A stretch of DNA of 64,000 nt from G963422565 sp963422565 (GCA_963422565.1 OY730228.1:558001-622000), one strand, 5' to 3'; counted from the stretch's first letter, positions 7,637-15,543 are shown. The notes: generated by a model not told the origin, from the sequence alone. A program made the numbers and translations.

Positions 7637-9355
7637 CTATCTCTCTGCGCCGAACGCGCCGACAACGCCCCTGTATTTCTTTTCATTATTGGCATACGCG
7701 CTATGGGTGGCGGCCATAAACTTCCCAGCAACTCCCGTCGGCTGTTCCTTCAGATCGTCTACGCCGTAGAACTGCGACGCCCATTCGCCGTCCGCAAACT
7801 TCACGCCATCCGCCGCGCCTCCAATCTCACCTTCACTAGTGCCATCCTTATTAAGATCGCTTTCTTCCAGTCGGACGATCCAATCGCTATCGCCGCCGTC
7901 GAAAGGATCGTTGGGATTGTCGGAACTGTCGCGACCGATGTACCGGCCGTGGCTATCCTTGAAGTTGTCGATACGCCCTGTCAACTTGCCCATACCGCCA
8001 TTAAAATTTGCCGTCAGCTTCGCGCGAGCGACGAACATTCCGTTACTAACATCCCGGTCCACATAGAGCCCCGTCGCAGAGCCTTCGTAGGTGGCCTTGC
8101 CGCCCAAACTATTCTCGACGCCCACCTCGTTCTGGCCATAGAAAAACACGTCGCCAAAATGTTCGCCATGTTCCTGGTCGTTGGGCACGGTGGCCCAGAC
8201 GCCGAAAGCCAACCAATCCTGGTCCGGCAACATGATCGTCGCGCCCTTATCGGGCTTGAACGTCCATACGAGGCCTGTCTTGGAATTAATCTGAAACCGG
8301 GCTCCGGTCCTGACGCCGCCAACATCTACAATTCTGCAATCATCGTCAGCCGTGCCGTCTGCGCAATTCAGCGTACCCTTCACACCGAGATATTCTGCCG
8401 GGATCCCGTTCTTCCGCTCGTCGGCGTCAAAAGTAAACGCACGCCGAGCTCCAGTTGGCACAACAGCCTTTACAAACTGGGCATCAGATACTGCCATTTG
8501 GATCATGCCGTCGGTCACTTGAAAATACTTTTTCAGTTTATCATCGGCAATATGGTTCACCAGTTCTTTGTCGAATTTATACTCTTTGGGGTTCTCGACA
8601 TTCGAGTATATCAGGGCACCCGTCTCAAAGCCTGCGTCCTCATCTCCTTCGGTGTCTCCCCAATCCCTGAACATGACCCGTTGGTCCCATTTCGGAAGGT
8701 CAAGTTCGCTAGCTTTGCCGCCATCTTTACCCTTGCCACCGATCTTCTTTTTAGCCCCGCTCGCGGAAGTGAATCTATCTTCCAAAGTTACACCAGACAA
8801 GTCCTCAGGGCCAATCCCCTCCAGAACGGTGCTATCAAGTTTGGCGTCCTTCCAACCAATGATCTTATCCTTGCTATCGAACGTACTACTGAAGGCAGAG
8901 ACAATTATCGAGGGGTTTGCGGGATTTAGCCGGTTGACGATTTCTTCGGGGTCGGGCCCGGGGGGAAGCTTCGCCACAACCAGCATGTTATCACCGGATT
9001 TATCCTCCGCATCGGTCCGGGTCTTCCAATTCGCCTCGACCTTGCCGAGATTCCGCGTCAGCTCGATGGTGCAGGGATACTTGCTCTTGCATTCGAAGAC
9101 CACGCCCTCGCGAGTATCGCTCTGGCCGGCCCCGATCTCAAGCGTAGCAGAGTTATCCTGACTCTCTAGCCCATCCAACAGTTCATTAGTGACTGGCACA
9201 TCAAAGTCCATCGAAACCGTTCTGGCCGTCGGCCCACTCGATGTCGACGGCTGTTGGGTATTGGTGTCATTATCGCTGGAGCAGGCGGCCACGCCTAGCG
9301 CCAGAGCCACGGCGGCGGCCGCAGCAGTCATCGGTTTGAAGTATCTCGGATCCAT
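7637..9355 (-). CDS. TbpB-like surface lipoprotein, probable Slam client
   Basis: A 572-residue lipoprotein. The signal peptide is followed by lipobox GVAAC with Cys25, and Ser at +2 allows outer-membrane sorting. Asn/Asp/Thr-rich linker 26-45 follows. The middle is rich in Lys, Asp and Gly. The C-terminal third has the features of the TbpB-type lipoprotein barrel: a GEWASQFYGVDD strand, then TGVAGKFMAAT, and a terminal YRGVVGAFGAER. Related proteins bind transferrin, haemoglobin or other host or environmental ligands; the ligand here is unknown. The ATG at 9355 follows GAGGGGG by seven bases. The frame is open through the upstream repeat array, but the signal peptide fixes the true start. 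By eye the gene is richer in A+T than its neighbours, suggesting transfer. Its 3' end is followed by a stem-loop, a terminator and the Slam gene. Confidence 0.82.
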   Translation of the reverse strand: MDPRYFKPMTAAAAAVALALGVAACSSDNDTNTQQPSTSSGPTARTVSMDFDVPVTNELLDGLESQDNSATLEIGAGQSDTREGVVFECKSKYPCTIELTRNLGKVEANWKTRTDAEDKSGDNMLVVAKLPPGPDPEEIVNRLNPANPSIIVSAFSSTFDSKDKIIGWKDAKLDSTVLEGIGPEDLSGVTLEDRFTSASGAKKKIGGKGKDGGKASELDLPKWDQRVMFRDWGDTEGDEDAGFETGALIYSNVENPKEYKFDKELVNHIADDKLKKYFQVTDGMIQMAVSDAQFVKAVVPTGARRAFTFDADERKNGIPAEYLGVKGTLNCADGTADDDCRIVDVGGVRTGARFQINSKTGLVWTFKPDKGATIMLPDQDWLAFGVWATVPNDQEHGEHFGDVFFYGQNEVGVENSLGGKATYEGSATGLYVDRDVSNGMFVARAKLTANFNGGMGKLTGRIDNFKDSHGRYIGRDSSDNPNDPFDGGDSDWIVRLEESDLNKDGTSEGEIGGAADGVKFADGEWASQFYGVDDLKEQPTGVAGKFMAATHSAYANNEKKYRGVVGAFGAER

Positions 9356-9375
9356 CGCGGAACCCCCTCTCGATT

Positions 9376-9756
9376 TTATGTAGAGGCCCCATGTAGAGGC
9401 CCCATGTAGAGGCCCCATGTAGAGGCCCCATGTAGAGGCCCCATGTAGAGGCCCCATGTAGAGGCCCCATGTAGAGGCCCCATGTAGAGGCCCCATGTAG
9501 AGGCCCCATGTAGAGGCCCCATGTAGAGGCCCCATGTAGAGGCCCCATGTAGAGGCCCCATGTAGAGGCCCCATGTAGAGGCCCCATGTAGAGGCCCCAT
9601 GTAGAGGCCCCATGTAGAGGCCCCATGTAGAGGCCCCATGTAGAGGCCCCATGTAGAGGCCCCATGTAGAGGCCCCATGTAGAGGCCCCATGTAGAGGCC
9701 CCATGTAGAGGCCCCATGTAGAGGCCCCATGTAGAGGCCCCATGTAGAGGCCCCAT
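9376..9756 (-). other. Possible repeat-encoded leader ORF
   Basis: The first ATG met by a ribosome entering the array is at 9756. Its frame runs 126 codons of MGPLHGASTWGLY repeats and ends at TAA 9376-9378. That stop is 20 bases before the lipoprotein ATG and a few bases before its GAGGGGG ribosome-binding site. Two other ATGs (9743 and 9730) open the other frames: one runs out of frame across the lipoprotein start to 9270, and one is fused in frame to the lipoprotein. Whether any is translated is unknown; GGGG is only a moderate ribosome-binding site. Confidence 0.35.
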
Positions 9757-9759
9757 GTA
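9378..9759. repeat. 13-bp tandem repeat, 29 perfect copies
   Basis: The unit on the plus strand is atgtagaggcccc. It repeats without a single mismatch from 9378 to 9754 (29 copies, 377 bp), and a partial atgta follows. On the minus strand, which is the coding strand of the lipoprotein, the unit reads GGGGCCTCTACAT. It lies between the probable promoter and the lipoprotein start, so it is transcribed as leader. Because 13 is not a multiple of three, it reads as MGPLHGASTWGLY in every minus-strand frame without a stop. Each copy holds GGGG, seven bases and ATG. There are no spacers, so it is not a CRISPR array. Perfect identity points to recent or ongoing expansion by slippage. Confidence 0.97.
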
Positions 9760-9768
9760 AAAGAGCGG

Positions 9769-9802
9769 ACTATACGCTATCCCACTCCCGACCGACCGTC
9801 AA
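9769..9802 (-). promoter_or_regulatory. Candidate promoter of the lipoprotein gene
   Basis: On the minus strand TTGACG (9802-9797) and TATAGT (9774-9769) lie just upstream of the repeat array. The 22-bp spacing is longer than the usual 16-18, so either the real -10 is a weaker hexamer in between or only one element is used. The position, directly before the array and divergent from the YciI gene, is what makes it a candidate. Confidence 0.25.
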
Positions 9803-9890
9803 CGGGATTCTTCGACCGCACCGAATCGCAGCCCCGCCCTTCATCGGCCGCACGGGCGGAATTCCGTTGGCATGAACCCGTCGATCTCCT

Positions 9891-9936
9891 ACCTTCCCGA
9901 ACGTGCCGGGAAGGCGCGCAGCACGTTCGGGAAGGT
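9891..9936 (+). promoter_or_regulatory. Perfect 16-bp inverted repeat over the YciI ribosome-binding site
   Basis: The arms ACCTTCCCGAACGTGC (9891-9906) and GCACGTTCGGGAAGGT (9921-9936) match perfectly around a 14-base loop. The right arm contains GGGAAGG, the ribosome-binding site of the YciI gene whose ATG is at 9941. In RNA the hairpin would hide that site; in DNA it is a long palindrome for a dimeric regulator. There is no T tract, so it is not a simple terminator. Confidence 0.65.
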
Positions 9937-9940
9937 ACAG

Positions 9941-10255
9941 ATGCTCTATATCATATACCAGCGCGACCGGCCGGGGGGCGCGGAGGTCCGGGCCGCCAAC
10001 CGGGATGCCCATTTCGCCTATCTGGACGCGCACAGGGACAAGCTGGTCCTCGGCGGCGCGCTGCTCGCCGAGGACGGGCAGACCCGGCTCGGCAGCGTGC
10101 TGATCGTGAACGTCCCTTCGCGCGCCGAGGCGGAAGCCTTTTCCGAGAACGAGCCCTTCCGCGCCGCCGGCCTGTTCGAACGAGTCGAAATCGCCCATAT
10201 GCGCAAGGGACAGTGGAACCCCGACGCCGCCCCGAAGACGGCGGAAGGCGATTGA
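9941..10255 (+). CDS. YciI family protein
   Basis: A 104-residue protein of the YciI/YCII family, small alpha-beta barrel-like dimers related to muconolactone isomerase folds. The N-terminus MLYIIYQRDRPG, then R..NRDAHFAYLDAHRDKLVLGGALL and the middle GSVLIVNVPSRAEAEAF match the family pattern. The conserved Asp-His pair is in RDAHFAY. The ATG at 9941 follows GAAGGTACAG; an in-frame ATG at 9872 would read through the inverted repeat and has no family support. The family's reaction is generally unknown. It is followed 30 bases later by bcp, so the two may be co-transcribed. Confidence 0.85.
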   Translation: MLYIIYQRDRPGGAEVRAANRDAHFAYLDAHRDKLVLGGALLAEDGQTRLGSVLIVNVPSRAEAEAFSENEPFRAAGLFERVEIAHMRKGQWNPDAAPKTAEGD

Positions 10256-10285
10256 CGGCGCCGGGCGGGGAGGTCGCGTCGGACC

Positions 10286-10756
10286 ATGACGGAACCGCTG
10301 CGGATCGGCGCCCAGGCGCCCGATTTCACCTTGCCCTGCGACGGTGGCGGCGCGGCGACGCTGTCGGCGCTGCGGGGCCGGCGGGTCGTCCTCTACTTCT
10401 ATCCCAAGGACGACACACCGGGCTGCACCGGGGAGGCCTGCGCGTTCCGCGACGCGCTGGCGGAATTCGCGGAGACCGGCGCCGAAATCGTCGGCGTATC
10501 GCGCGACAGCGTGGCCAGGCACGACCGCTTCAAGGCGAAGCACGATCTGGGGTTCCGCCTCCTCTCCGATGTCGAGGGAACGGTCTGCGCGGCCTACGGA
10601 ACCTGGGTCGAGAAGTCGATGTACGGCCGTAGATATATGGGTATCGAGCGGTCGACCTTCCTGATCGACGAGACGGGGATCCTGCGCGCCGAATGGCGCA
10701 GGGTCAGGGTTCCGGGCCATGCGGCGCGGGTCCTGGAAGCGGCGCGGGCACTGTAG
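10286..10756 (+). CDS. bcp: Peroxiredoxin, Bcp/PrxQ type
   Basis: This 156-residue thiol peroxidase reduces hydrogen peroxide and organic hydroperoxides using thioredoxin. The active site PKDDTPGCTGEAC carries the peroxidatic Cys47 and, five residues on, the resolving Cys52, the arrangement of the atypical two-Cys PrxQ class. The preceding VVLYFYPKDD strand and the later RSTFLID strand are standard. Length is normal for Bcp. It is cytoplasmic and lies just after the YciI gene. Confidence 0.93.
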   Translation: MTEPLRIGAQAPDFTLPCDGGGAATLSALRGRRVVLYFYPKDDTPGCTGEACAFRDALAEFAETGAEIVGVSRDSVARHDRFKAKHDLGFRLLSDVEGTVCAAYGTWVEKSMYGRRYMGIERSTFLIDETGILRAEWRRVRVPGHAARVLEAARAL

Positions 10757-10894
10757 CGGGAGACAAAAGCGCCGCTCGGAGCCCGATCCGAAAATCGCGA
10801 GCGGTCCCGCCGGCGCCGGTCGCGGTCCCCGAAACGAGGCCTGCCGGGTCGGGAGGGCCTTCCTCCCAGGCGGGATCTCGGATGGGGCGTGATC

Positions 10895-12010
10895 TCAGAT
10901 CAGATGGCCGCTCTTCCGCGCCTTGGTCGACAGGTAGAACGCATTGTGATCGTTGGCCGGGAAGGCGTGCGGGACCCGTTCGACGACGTCGATCCCGAAA
11001 CCGGTCAGGGCCTCGACCTTGTCCGGGTTGTTGGTCATCAACCGCACCCTGGCGAAGCCGAGCTGGCGGAGCATTTCGGCCGCCGGAAGAAACAGGCGCT
11101 CATCGGCTTCGAAGCCCAGCCTCTCGTTGGCCTCGACCGTATCGAATCCCTGGTCCTGCAAGGCGTAGGCGCGAAGCTTGTTGATCAGGCCGATCCCCCG
11201 CCCCTCCTGCGCGAGATAGAGCAGCACGCCGCCACCCGCCTGCGAAATCCGCGCGATCGCGCCCTGCAGCTGCTGGCCGCAATCGCATTTGAGCGAGCCG
11301 AGGAGATCGCCGGTAAAGCATTCCGAATGCAGCCGCGCCAGAACCGGCCCCGGCGGGGCGGGATCGCCGATGACGATCGCCAGATGCTCGATGCCGCCGT
11401 CGGCCGGGCGAAAGGCGGCGATTCGCGCCGACTCCGCGCCCGCCAGCGGCACCCGCGCCTCGGCGACCCGGCGCAGCGCGCGGGCGGCGGCGACATCGTA
11501 GGCCAGGATATCGCCCGCCACGACGCTCAGCATGCCGGCGTCGCCGAGGGACGCCGCGCCCGCGCCGCCGCCCAGCTCGACGGCGAGCATGGCGGGCAGC
11601 AGCCGGGCGATCTTGGCGAGGCGAACGCCCGCGACCACGCTGGCGGGAACCGGATCACGCCGCGCATCGAACGGACCGCGCAACGGCCGGAGAAGATCGG
11701 CCGTCGGATCGGCGATGGCGGCGAGCGCCTCGACCGACAGCCATCCGGGTATCGGGAGACGCACGACATCGGGCGTATAGAGCCGGATCTTGAGAGTCGC
11801 CGCCCGGTTGTGGGTGATCGCCAGATCGGGCTCCGCCCCCGACCAGCGGCGCAGCGCCGCGATCCGGGGCTCGGACGCGAACTCGGCGGCGAACATCGCC
11901 GCGGCGGTGCCGGCCGGGTCGTCGTCGGTCACGATCACCGGCAAAGCGCGGCGGAGGTCGCCGGCGGCCCGGTCGACCCCGGCCAGGCGGGAGATGCGAT
12001 AGCCGGTCAT
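10895..12010 (-). CDS. ribA: GTP cyclohydrolase II
   Basis: The 371-residue protein carries out the first step of riboflavin synthesis, GTP to 2,5-diamino-6-ribosylamino-4-pyrimidinone 5'-phosphate. The catalytic domain is the C-terminal 200 residues: SECFTGDLLGSLKCDCGQQL around 228-247 gives the three zinc cysteines, followed by AQEGRGIGLINK and the TNNPDK substrate region near 325. The N-terminal 170 residues are the extra domain seen in many alphaproteobacterial RibA proteins; it lacks an obvious DHBP synthase (RibB) active site. The ATG at 12010 begins MTGYRISRLAGVDRA; the open frame above it is antisense to downstream genes. It is monocistronic here. Confidence 0.92.
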   Translation of the reverse strand: MTGYRISRLAGVDRAAGDLRRALPVIVTDDDPAGTAAAMFAAEFASEPRIAALRRWSGAEPDLAITHNRAATLKIRLYTPDVVRLPIPGWLSVEALAAIADPTADLLRPLRGPFDARRDPVPASVVAGVRLAKIARLLPAMLAVELGGGAGAASLGDAGMLSVVAGDILAYDVAAARALRRVAEARVPLAGAESARIAAFRPADGGIEHLAIVIGDPAPPGPVLARLHSECFTGDLLGSLKCDCGQQLQGAIARISQAGGGVLLYLAQEGRGIGLINKLRAYALQDQGFDTVEANERLGFEADERLFLPAAEMLRQLGFARVRLMTNNPDKVEALTGFGIDVVERVPHAFPANDHNAFYLSTKARKSGHLI

Positions 12011-12160
12011 GCCCCCTTGATAGCCGCGCCCGAACCGCCGGGCAAACGCGGATAGCGATGCCGGTTTCGGCGTCCCGGCGGCGGTGCCTTGCCGGCGCCC
12101 CCGGGCTATGACAGTCTGGCGCCCTCTTCGACGGGTTCCGGGAAGGACGATCCGCCGGCG

Positions 12161-13177
12161 ATGGATGCGGAACGGGTCAAGGACATGGCCAGGGGCTTGG
12201 GCGCGGACCTCGTCGGCATCGCCGATGCGGCGGTCCTGAACGCCTTCCCGCCCGATCCGCTCCATCCCCAGACGCCGGACAGGATTTCGCCGCGCGTCAA
12301 GTCGGCGATCGCGATCGTCCAGCGCATCCCCGCCGGCGCGTTTCGCTGCAAGAGCAACGTCCCGGTCCAGTACATGGACATGCTGGTGCTGCGCCGCATG
12401 GACCGAATCGCCTGGCGTCTGGTCGAGGCGATGGAGCGCGCCGGCCATCCGAGCTTCGTCACCGCCGCGCAGGAGACCGACTGGTCCTACAAGCGCGCCT
12501 CCTACGGGCGGCTCAGCACCCGCCATCTCGGGATCGAGGCGGGGCTCGGCACGTTCGGCCTCGAGGTCAACATCCTCACCCCGGAATTCGGGCCGCGGGT
12601 CTATCTGACGGGGGTGCTCACCGAATGCGCGCTCGAGGCGGACCGGCCGATGACCGAGCAGGTCTGCATCGGGGAGAGCTGCAGCCGCTGCCTCCATTCC
12701 TGCCCCACCGATGCCGTCCGCCATTTCGGGATCGACAAGCGCGCCTGCGCCACCGAGGCGCAGGAGTTCGGCTTCTCGACGATCCTCAAATTCTGGGAGC
12801 ATTTCATCCGGTCGGACGGAACGGTCAGGCGACGGCTGATCGTCGACCGCGAGATGTTCGGCTTCTGGCAGGGCCTGCTGCGGGTCGTGGGCTCGTTCGG
12901 GGACTGCCCCCGCTGTCTCGCGGTCTGCCCGGTGGGCAACGACTATCACGCCCATCTCGCGGACATCCAGAAGATCGTCCCGGAGAAGACGCCCGAGAAG
13001 GTCGCCAAGGCGCGCGGCTTCAAGGAGGCGCGCAAGTCCGGCGCGCGGATCGACGGGCTCGACGACTGGAACATCCGCTGGGTCGGGCCGGACGGCTACA
13101 AGGGGATCGTCGCGCGGCAGCTCCGGGCGTTCAAGGCCGCGCAGCGCGCGCGCCGGGAACGGGAGACGGCGGGCTGA
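12161..13177 (+). CDS. Reductive-dehalogenase/QueG-like 4Fe-4S protein, copy A
   Basis: A 338-residue protein with the RdhA/QueG-like core AGLGTFGLEVNILTPEFGPR at 127-146 and two 4Fe-4S sets. The first is Cys169, 174, 177 and 181. The second is Cys249, 252 and 256, with Cys196 as likely fourth ligand. There is no signal peptide. Family members use a corrinoid for reductive dehalogenation or epoxide reduction, but the close group of these short cytoplasmic proteins has no established reaction. The ATG at 12161 starts at the family N-terminus MDAERVKDMARGLGADLVGIAD; an in-frame ATG at 12089 is possible. It is three bases upstream of a second, similar gene, which suggests a heterodimer or sequential enzymes. 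Confidence 0.75.
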   Translation: MDAERVKDMARGLGADLVGIADAAVLNAFPPDPLHPQTPDRISPRVKSAIAIVQRIPAGAFRCKSNVPVQYMDMLVLRRMDRIAWRLVEAMERAGHPSFVTAAQETDWSYKRASYGRLSTRHLGIEAGLGTFGLEVNILTPEFGPRVYLTGVLTECALEADRPMTEQVCIGESCSRCLHSCPTDAVRHFGIDKRACATEAQEFGFSTILKFWEHFIRSDGTVRRRLIVDREMFGFWQGLLRVVGSFGDCPRCLAVCPVGNDYHAHLADIQKIVPEKTPEKVAKARGFKEARKSGARIDGLDDWNIRWVGPDGYKGIVARQLRAFKAAQRARRERETAG

Positions 13178-13180
13178 CGC

Positions 13181-14191
13181 ATGACGTCCGCGTTCAAGAC
13201 CCCGATCGCCGCCGAGACGATCAAGGAAAAGGCGCTGGAGCTCGGCGCCGACCTCGCGGGCATTGCCGACGGCGCGGTGATGGACGCGTTTCCGCCCGAC
13301 CCGCGCGATCCGCGCCGCCCGGCCGACATAACCGACCATGACGGCGACCGGGTGATCGTGCTCGCCAAGCGCTATTCGGCGGGAACGACCCGCATCGCCC
13401 GCTGGGACGAACGCCACAAATACTATAATGACGAGCTCACCCTGACGCGGCTCGAGGAGACCGCGCTCGATCTGGTCTTCTGGCTCGAGGAGCAGGGCCA
13501 TCCGGCGCTCACCATCCCACCGACCCATGTCGATCCGTGGCGCTATGTCGGGGAGCCCGGCCGGCATATGACGACGATGCTGTCCCTCGCCCATGCGGCC
13601 GTCGAGGCCGGGCTCGGGACGCTCGGGCTCAACCTCCAGCTGATCACGCCGGCCTTCGGCCCGCGGGTCATCCTGGCCGCGGTCCTCTGCTCGGTCGACT
13701 GCGCGCCCGACCGCCGGATGACCGAGGCGCTGTGCCTGGGGCCGGAATGCGGGCGCTGTCTCGCCGCCTGCCCGGGCGATGTCGTCGCGCATTGGGACCG
13801 CGACTGGGTGGCCTGCGACCGCTATCGGTCGCCGCACGGTTTCGCCCAGCTGGGCGCGCATCTGACCGAGATCATGGACGCCCCCGACGAAGCCGCGAAG
13901 CTCGCTCTGATCCGTTCGGAGACCAGCTTCAATCTGTGGCAGAGCATTCTGCGCGGCGCGGGAGTCGTCACCGGCTGCCGGCGCTGTCAGGATGTCTGCC
14001 CGGTCGGCGAGGATTACGGCGCCATGATCGAGGACGCGCTGCGGGATATCCCCGAAGACACCCCCGACAAGGCGGCGCGTCTGGCCCGCATGGTGGCGGA
14101 CGAGGCGGCGGGCCGGCTGCCGGAGAGCCACGAGGCCCAGTCGCGCTGGATCGGCGCGCGCGGCCGTCCCGACCCTCCCGATTCGTCATGA
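13181..14191 (+). CDS. Reductive-dehalogenase/QueG-like 4Fe-4S protein, copy B
   Basis: A 336-residue paralogue of the preceding gene, sharing LGADLxGIADxAVxxAFPPDP near the N-terminus and AGLGTLGLNLQLITPAFGPR at 143-162. Iron-sulfur ligands are Cys185, 190, 193 and 197, then Cys212 with Cys266, 269 and 273. Copy A has the same spacing, so both should bind two 4Fe-4S clusters. The two differ in the N-terminal substrate-side region, so they may act on different intermediates. Its stop overlaps the start of the ligase gene (ATGA at 14188-14191), showing translational coupling. Reaction unknown. Confidence 0.75.
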   Translation: MTSAFKTPIAAETIKEKALELGADLAGIADGAVMDAFPPDPRDPRRPADITDHDGDRVIVLAKRYSAGTTRIARWDERHKYYNDELTLTRLEETALDLVFWLEEQGHPALTIPPTHVDPWRYVGEPGRHMTTMLSLAHAAVEAGLGTLGLNLQLITPAFGPRVILAAVLCSVDCAPDRRMTEALCLGPECGRCLAACPGDVVAHWDRDWVACDRYRSPHGFAQLGAHLTEIMDAPDEAAKLALIRSETSFNLWQSILRGAGVVTGCRRCQDVCPVGEDYGAMIEDALRDIPEDTPDKAARLARMVADEAAGRLPESHEAQSRWIGARGRPDPPDSS

Positions 14192-15543
14192 CCGCGCTGG
14201 AGCGCCTCGCCGACACCCATCGCAACGCACATTACGCGGACCTGCCGATCTGCCTGCCCGAGAGCGCCGAGGAGATCGCGGAGATCCAGCGCAGACGCAA
14301 GAAGGAAGCCGTCGCGCGCGCCCGCCGATCGCATTTCTGGCGCCGCCGACTCGGCCATATCGACCTCGACAGGCTCGACGAGCCCGAGGAGTGGGCGCGC
14401 ATCCCGATCCTGACCAAGGACGCGCTGCGGGCGATGACGCCGGATGTCTTCTATGCCGATTTCTGCACCGCATCGGGCGGCCGGGTCTGCGAGTTCTGGC
14501 GCTCGGGCGGCAGCACCGGGCGCCCCCTCTTCTATCCGAAGACCCGGGAGGACATGCTCTACAACATGATCGGGTTCACCCGGACCTTCGCCTGCGCGCG
14601 GATCGGCGCCGCGCCGGGATCGGAGGAGCGCGTTCATCTGTCGATGCCGCTCGGCATCCATCCGGCGGGCCATGCCTGGGCGCGGGCGGCCGAGATCGTG
14701 GGGCTCGGGGTGGTCTGGGCCGGTTCCGGCGCGGCGCTGCCGTCGGTTCAGCAGCTCGACCTGATCGACATGCTGTCGCCCACCGTCTGGCTCGGCATGT
14801 CGAGCTATGGGCTGCATCTCGCCAATGTCGCCAGCGGCGCGGGGCGCGACCTCGCGGCGAGCTCGGTCCGGACCGTGATGTGCACCGCCGAGCCCTGCTC
14901 CGCCGCCAAGCGGGAGAAGCTGGAGCGCGACTGGGGCGCCAGGGTCTATGACTGCTTCGGCATGACCGAGGCCACCATGCTAGGCGCCGAGGGCCCGTCG
15001 CGGACGGGGTTCCGCGTCTGGTCCGATCTCGCATATTTCGAAGTGCTCGATCCCGAGACGCGGGCGCCGGTGGCGCCCGGCCGGCCGGGCCGCCTCGTGG
15101 TCACGCCGCTGTTCGGGAACGAGGGCGCCCCGTTCCTGCGCTGGGATTCGGGCGACATCGTGGCGATGAACGCCGATGCCGGCGACGACGGCGCGTTCTC
15201 GGTCTTCCCGACGCTCCGCCATGCGCATCGCACGGCCGGCTTCTTCAAGATTCGCGGGGTGAACGTCAACCATCAGGAATTCGAGGACATGATGTTCGCC
15301 CGCGCCGACGTCAACGACTTCAAGGCGGAGGCGGTCAGCGGACCGACGGGGCTCGACTCGTTGCGGGTCTCGGTCGAATTCCGCCGGGGAGTGCCTGCCG
15401 AAACCGCGCGCCGGGAGATCCTGCGCCGGACGAAATCGGTCTTCGAGATCACGCCCGAGCTGGCGGTTCTCGAACCGGGCACGCTCGGCCGCGAGTTCGA
15501 GAACAGCGTGAAGGCGCCCCGTTTCGTCGACCGTCGGGACTGA
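14188..15543 (+). CDS. Phenylacetate-CoA ligase-like AMP-forming enzyme
   Basis: The 451-residue product belongs to the PaaK branch of the adenylate-forming superfamily. The phosphate loop is RSGGSTGRPLFYP at 105-117. YDCFGMTEATMLG near 255 is the adenine/Mg motif. The RWDSGD motif near 322 and HRTAGFFKIRGVNVNHQEFED near 350 are the hinge and C-terminal region. It should activate a carboxylic acid, probably aromatic or arylacetic, to the acyl-CoA via acyl-AMP. It is translationally coupled to the Fe-S protein before it. I infer that the Fe-S pair and this ligase act on the same compound. Confidence 0.82.
   Translation: MTALERLADTHRNAHYADLPICLPESAEEIAEIQRRRKKEAVARARRSHFWRRRLGHIDLDRLDEPEEWARIPILTKDALRAMTPDVFYADFCTASGGRVCEFWRSGGSTGRPLFYPKTREDMLYNMIGFTRTFACARIGAAPGSEERVHLSMPLGIHPAGHAWARAAEIVGLGVVWAGSGAALPSVQQLDLIDMLSPTVWLGMSSYGLHLANVASGAGRDLAASSVRTVMCTAEPCSAAKREKLERDWGARVYDCFGMTEATMLGAEGPSRTGFRVWSDLAYFEVLDPETRAPVAPGRPGRLVVTPLFGNEGAPFLRWDSGDIVAMNADAGDDGAFSVFPTLRHAHRTAGFFKIRGVNVNHQEFEDMMFARADVNDFKAEAVSGPTGLDSLRVSVEFRRGVPAETARREILRRTKSVFEITPELAVLEPGTLGREFENSVKAPRFVDRRD

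Noticed and set aside
7592..8929. Long plus-strand ORF of 445 codons
   Set aside because: It is antisense to the lipoprotein; no family features.
9355..9730. Lipoprotein starting inside the repeats (697 residues)
   Set aside because: The signal peptide and lipobox begin at 9355 with a good ribosome-binding site; a 125-residue extension would bury them.
9378..9759. CRISPR array
   Set aside because: Units are 13 bp and directly abut; there are no spacers and no cas genes.
10895..14131. Minus-strand ORF of 1078 codons
   Set aside because: Only the last 371 codons (RibA) are real; the rest mirrors the Fe-S protein genes in GC-rich DNA.
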